A stretch of 64,000 nucleotides of DNA, from assembly GCA_963726375.1 (NCBI GenBank), contig CAVSCE010000007.1:186001-250000 (forward strand). Direction: 5' to 3'. The DNA is from UTCFX2 sp963726375 (GTDB taxonomy: Bacteria > Chloroflexota > Anaerolineae > Anaerolineales > UBA4823). The notes below the pieces were generated by a model. That model searched no databases, was not told the DNA's origin, and saw only the letters and a list, made by a program, of their open reading frames with translations. Below are positions 59,847 through 64,000 of this stretch, one piece after another (position 1 is the first letter of the stretch; the number at the start of each line of letters is the position of its first letter). The translations under genes were made by a program, and so were the position numbers.

Positions 59847-61297
59847 ATGTGGAAGGAATATTACACGGTTACAAGTATAGATGAAGCTCTGCAGATCCTG
59901 TCAGAAAAATCCGGACAAGCCCGAATAATTGCTGGAGGGACGGACTGATCCTGGAAATGGAGCGCGGAGTTCGTAAGGGGATCGATACTTTAATTGATAT
60001 CACTCGGGTTCGCTGCCTGGATGAGATTCTGATCGATGAAAATGAGATCATCCACATCGGGCCAATGGTCACCCACAACCATTGTGTTGTCCTCCAAACT
60101 GGTGGTTGAGCGGCTGTTTCCGCTTGCTCAGGCTGCCTGGGAAGTGGGTGCGCCGCAAATTCGAAACCGTGGAACCGTTGCCGGCAACCTGATCACGGCC
60201 TCGCCTGCAAACGACACGATCACCCCATTGATGGCTTTGAACGCAAGCAGTTCGACTCGCTTCAACGCGAGGCGACCGAGTTGTTCCGTTGTCCGAGTTC
60301 TTTCAAGGGGTTCGGCGAACAGTTATGAAGCCCGATGAAATGCTGGTGGATATCATTGTGCCGGCGTTAAAGCCTGACCAACGGGGAGCTTTTTTCAAGC
60401 TCGGTTTGCGCAGGGCGCAGGCGATCTCGGTTGTCAACGCAGCTGTCTTGCTCACTTTTTCTGAAACCGCGGATAAAGATGATCATCCGCGGGTTGAAAA
60501 CGCGGTTATTACCCTCGGGTCAGTTGCGCCGACGATTGTCCGCGCAACCGATGCGGAATCATTTCTCGCAGGTCAATTGCTGAATTCTGAGACAATCGCA
60601 CGTACGGCAGAGCTTGCCAAGCAGGCAGCCAATCCGATCGATGATATTCGTGCGCCGGCAACTTACCGTCATGAAATTGTACGGGTTTCGGTTTCGCGTT
60701 GCCTGAAAGCGATCTTGAATAGAGAGGAACGGGTTGGATTTCCCGATAAACCGGTCGTATTGTGGGGCGACCGGAAGAATCATGATTTCACTCCTTTACC
60801 GGCGCAGATCCATCATACTGATAAGACGCCGATCACCACGACGATTAATGGAAGTTCATACACATTCACCACAGGCCAGCAGAAATCCTTGCTGCGCCTA
60901 TTACGAGAAGAAGCCGGTCTGATCGGGACAAAAGAAGGTTGCGCTGAAGGAGAATGCGGGGCATGCACGATTTTCCTGGATGGGAAAGCAGTGATGAGCT
61001 GCCTGGTGCCAGCAGTGCCGTGCTCACCACGCCGAGATTATCACGATCGAAGGGGTGAGTAAAAATGGGGAACTGCATCCGGTGCAGCAGGCATTTATCG
61101 ATGAAGGCGCCGTCCAGTGCGGATACTGCACACCTGGTTTCATCATGTCTGCGGTAAAACTGCTTGAAGAGCAGCCGCACCCGGATCAGATCAAAATCAA
61201 ACAATCCATAACAGGCAATTTGTGCCGATGCACTGGTTATTACAAGATCATCCAGGCCATCGAGCGAGCAAGTATGACGGAGGGTATGGATGGGTAA
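59847..61297 (+). CDS. FAD + [2Fe-2S] fusion subunit of molybdenum hydroxylase, frameshifted
   Basis: A module that joins the FAD domain (GQARIIAGGTDLILEMERG after correction, and GAPQIRNRGTVAGNLITASP) to the [2Fe-2S] domain (CAEGECGACTIFLDGK, GAVQCGYCTPGFIMSAVKLL, GNLCRCTGYYK) in one chain of about 480 residues. Breaks: a missing base near 59946, changes near 60090 and 60290, and an extra base near 61030. It follows the XdhC-like gene. No molybdenum subunit follows it; the nearest is the 2Fe-2S-Mo fusion upstream. The two fusions would duplicate the [2Fe-2S] part if both belonged to one enzyme. Confidence 0.78.
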
Positions 61298-61339
61298 ATA
61301 TTCCAGGCTGAGCCGCACCACCTCGACCGAACCTAGACC

Positions 61340-61675
61340 ATGGAGAATACACCCAATCTGGCGCGGAATTGGGTGTATCTCTTCTTAATCGCACCAATCC
61401 TGGCATATTTTATCGCCGATTTGCTCGTTCAGACGGCGATGGAAAAGAGTTGGTATCCAATCCCAGCAGAGTTGGCAAGATCGCTTCGGGTGCCGTTTGC
61501 AAATTTGACTATGAATCATTTCTATGCCAATCTTATGGTCACCGCGTTGCTGCTGCTGCTCGGATTTGCAGTTGTCATGGTTATCTATTCGATCGTTTAT
61601 GCCATACTTGGTCCAAGAAAATATGGACCATTAGATTCTCCACCTATCCGTCGAAAAACCAGACCAAGCCGATAA
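61340..61675 (+). CDS. Small membrane protein of unknown function
   Basis: A protein of 111 residues with two clear hydrophobic helices (WVYLFLIAPILAYFIADLLV and VTALLLLLGFAVVMVIYSIV) and a basic, proline-rich tail (PPIRRKTRPSR). No family was recognised. It lies between the hydroxylase modules and a larger unknown protein on the same strand. Confidence 0.6.
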   Translation: MENTPNLARNWVYLFLIAPILAYFIADLLVQTAMEKSWYPIPAELARSLRVPFANLTMNHFYANLMVTALLLLLGFAVVMVIYSIVYAILGPRKYGPLDSPPIRRKTRPSR

Positions 61676-61714
61676 AAAAACCTGGTTATGCAGACCGAAA
61701 AGAAATAAGCAACC

Positions 61715-63417
61715 ATGGAAAGAACTGTACCCACCACCGAATTTGAAGAAGTTGAGCTTTACACTCGCACATATTATTCCCTGCTACGATCGACTGCACA
61801 GGTAAAAATCAAGACCCTGGAGGAAGTGCATGCAGGGATGAATTCGCTGCTCCATCCTTCAGCGCGTGGGCTCAGACTCAGACATGTCTGCATTTCTCTA
61901 CACCGTCCTGAGATTGCCGATGTGCATGCCAGATGTCAGGCTGGTCGTCCTTGGCCAAACAGCAGAAATATTTGAAAGTGCCGGTTTTGGGGATATCCGT
62001 AAATGGCAGGAAGTGATTGCTGAGGCAAGACGGAGGCGGAGCTACTATAATGGAGGCGGCACTCTGGCTTGTTTTATCGCCAGCCGTTCGGATATCGATG
62101 ATATCATTCCACTTCTCACAGCATATCAGATCGAATGGAACAAGCTGCATTATCAGCTGAGAAGGTCAGGGGACTTGCAGCTGCTGAAAGAATTGAGTAT
62201 TAGACCTCAAGCATATGCCCGTTTAGCCAATCATTTGGGGATCGCGGAAGAGGATTTCGACCGGCTCTATGCAATCTGGGACCGCGAACTTGGCGCAAAC
62301 TTCGAAAAGATTGCCCGGTCTCCATGCGACCTGCAGGTACGCTTGTTGAGTGGATCGATGAGTGAGTACAGGCGGGCGCGCAACTCCTGGTGGGATAACA
62401 TTGAAAGCGTCAGACCTGATATCGGTGAGCGGCCGGTATATTTTGTCTCCAGCAACACGCACAGCCTGGCCAATATTCTTTCTGGATTTGCGCTGAAGAA
62501 ACAGGATGATTTAGTTTCTACACTCGAGCGCCCTGGTAATTCCGGACTTAAAAACGAATGGACTGATCTGCTGAGCGGGCGCTCGCCGAGCAGCAAGGAA
62601 AATTTTCTCTATTATCTGCTGAAGAAAGCCCAACAGCAAGAGAAGGGAACGAGTTTGTTAGACGAGCAGCTGAATTATGAACGCTCGAAGGGGATTCTCG
62701 CGCATATCCAGCAAACATTCTTTTGATGTCGAAACCCAAGTGATCGAGATCGCACGTCTGACGCTCGATCAGGTCGATCCAAGGCTTCGGCTAGGAGCGA
62801 CGGAACACCTGAGTAAGAGCGACGCCCTGATTCTGAACATCGATTATCCACTCGGTCTTGCAGCATATGATATCCTGGCAGAGGTCTCTGCAAGGGTTGG
62901 ATCGGTTTTAGGGGTCTACATCATGGGCAAGGCAGCTACGCTTAACGCTGTTATTGGTGATGTGATGATCTCAAATGTGATTCATGATGAGCATTCTCAA
63001 AACACATACCTTTTCCCTAACTGCTTGTCTGCTGCAGATGTCTATCCGGACTTGACATTTGGAGCAGTACTGGATAATCAAAAATCGGTCACGGTCCAGG
63101 GGACCTTCCTTCAGACTGCAGATTACATGGATGTGTTTTACAGAGAAGGGTACACAGTCATTGAGATGGAGTCGGGTCCTTACCTGTCTGCAGTATTTGA
63201 AATGCACCGCCCAACCCGGCATCCGGTGAATGAAATCATCAACCTGTACGGCTTGCCGTTTGATATTGGACTGGTTCATTATGCTTCGGATACTCCCCTG
63301 GGGAAAGGGAAGAACCTCGGGGCTGGAAGTCTTTCCTACTTCGGGATGGATTCCACTTATGCAGCTACGCTGGCTATCCTGAGGCGTATTTTCAAGCTGG
63401 ATCTACAGCGGATTTAG
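61715..63417 (+). CDS. Large protein of unknown function with phosphorylase-like C-terminus, two frameshifts
   Basis: A protein of about 565 residues after joining three frames. An extra base near 61870 separates PSARG from SDSDMSAFLYTVLRLP, and an extra T near 62723 separates HIQQTF from FDVETQVIEIARL. The N-terminal two thirds are helical and unrecognised (YYNGGGTLACFIASRSDIDD, QAYARLANHLGIAEEDFDRL). The last ~230 residues have a nucleoside-phosphorylase-like look (YIMGKAATLNAVIGDVMISN, VIEMESGPYLSAVFE). It may belong to the group called DUF6909, but this is recalled rather than tested. No function is proposed. Confidence 0.6.
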
Positions 63418-64000
63418 GACCAGCGAAGCCCGCGTGGATAACAGTTTTTTAGCGTACCAGCAACCAACTTCCCCCATCCAATCGGAAATCCATCAGTACA
63501 CACTAAGACCCAACCGTCACCCCCAGAGATGGCTAGGGATTTGCCGTGCAAATATGCGAAGATTTCTCGACTGTCAGACGGCAGGTTGAGTGAATGCTGA
63601 ACCTGCCTCATATCAAGTCCCATAGCCAACGATTGAGATGGCTCAAATCTGAGTTTGTTTGAAAATTCGGATGAATGGAGGGTACCGATCCACCAACCCG
63701 GGTGGATCACTCGTAAACTGGAAAGGTCAGGTAGATTTTCGGAGATATGGTAGATATATGATCCTACCAATCGCAATCGATTTTCACTTGTCAAGCGGTC
63801 TGTAAAAAGGTCGGAGCGAATGTTCTCCTGCCAGAAATCCAGGACACAACGCATTTGGGGTTTGCTCAGGAATTCACCAAACGTTCTATTGTGGTACTGC
63901 TTGCGAGTTGAATGATTTGTTTGCGGATGTGAAGATGGTTTCCGACAAAGCATTGCCACAAAGTGACCTTCACCAGGGGCAGAATGCGGCCAGATCCGAT
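63414..64000 (-). CDS. RsmB/RsmF (NOL1/NOP2/Sun) rRNA methyltransferase, C-terminal part
   Basis: C-terminal end of a 5-methylcytosine rRNA methyltransferase. The N-terminal edge PGEGHFVAMLCRK is the junction with the catalytic domain, which lies beyond the window. The remainder is the RNA-binding PUA-like tail of RsmF-type enzymes (FEPSQSLAMGL, FAYLHGKSLAI, and GWVLVCTDGFPIGWGKLV followed by LKNCYPRGLRW). The gene converges on the unknown protein at 61715 and its stop overlaps that stop by four bases. Confidence 0.8.
   Translation of the reverse strand, partial: RIWPHSAPGEGHFVAMLCRKPSSHPQTNHSTRKQYHNRTFGEFLSKPQMRCVLDFWQENIRSDLFTDRLTSENRLRLVGSYIYHISENLPDLSSLRVIHPGWWIGTLHSSEFSNKLRFEPSQSLAMGLDMRQVQHSLNLPSDSREIFAYLHGKSLAISGGDGWVLVCTDGFPIGWGKLVAGTLKNCYPRGLRWS

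Noticed and set aside
1..64000. CRISPR arrays, insertion sequences, attachment sites and tRNA/rRNA genes.
   Set aside because: No direct-repeat arrays, transposase motifs, integrase genes or tRNA-like T-loop patterns were noticed on reading both strands; this was by eye, without a covariance search.

Overview
The window looks like chromosomal DNA of a Chloroflexota bacterium, most likely Anaerolineae. This is inferred from gene content: a fused 2-oxoacid dehydrogenase E1, a complete coenzyme F420 pathway, several molybdenum hydroxylases, a LexA under a GAAC-N4-GTTC operator, and a menaquinol-type cytochrome b/Rieske module. No rRNA, tRNA, CRISPR array, phage gene or transposase was recognised.

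Layout. 1-4.1 kb: end of a DUF554 membrane protein, then E1 and E2 of a 2-oxoacid dehydrogenase; the probable E3 (lpdA) is at 10.5 kb behind its own promoter. 4.2-5.3 kb: a NarL-type response regulator beside a possible sensor-kinase remnant. 5.4-10.3 kb: a tightly packed operon joining a haem-c/cytochrome b protein, a subunit IV-like protein, a Rieske protein, an HdrD-like membrane Fe-S protein and an FrhB-like F420/flavin Fe-S protein. 12-18.1 kb (minus): surface-glycan genes. 18.4 kb: lexA. 19.2-21.0 kb (minus): a decayed secreted nuclease. 21.1-26.6 kb: subunits of a soluble NAD-linked formate dehydrogenase with a DMT transporter inserted between them. 26.7 kb: glutamine synthetase. 28-35 kb (minus): a tRNA-thiolation pair and an F420 block (flavin-dependent oxidoreductase, cofC, cofD, a pyrophosphatase-nitroreductase fusion, cofE, F420:NADP oxidoreductase, NUDIX). 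35.2-38.9 kb (minus): first xanthine-dehydrogenase-like set. 39.2-45.6 kb: M20 peptidase, DUF1385 protein, WD40 lipoprotein, proB and proA. 45.7-47.9 kb (minus): a GAF-GAF-GGDEF protein. 48.0-50.1 kb (minus): glmS preceded by a glmS-type self-cleaving ribozyme. 50.3-61.3 kb: thioesterase, M16C protease and a second, differently fused set of molybdenum-hydroxylase modules with XdhC and a DHH/CBS pyrophosphatase. 61.3-64 kb: a small membrane protein, a large phosphorylase-like protein and the end of an RsmB/F-type rRNA methyltransferase.

Themes. Most of the window is redox and cofactor chemistry: F420 is made here and could be used by the FrhB-like subunit, the LLM-family oxidoreductase and NpdG. 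Quinol oxidation, formate oxidation and purine or aldehyde-type oxidation make up the rest.

Quality warning. More than twenty genes are broken by single-base insertions or deletions, often in short homopolymers, and a few by in-frame stops, while the protein sequence on both sides stays conserved. Damage is densest at 54.6-61.3 kb. Much of it probably reflects consensus error rather than true pseudogenes. Interrupted genes are therefore given at their inferred full extent, with the break positions noted.
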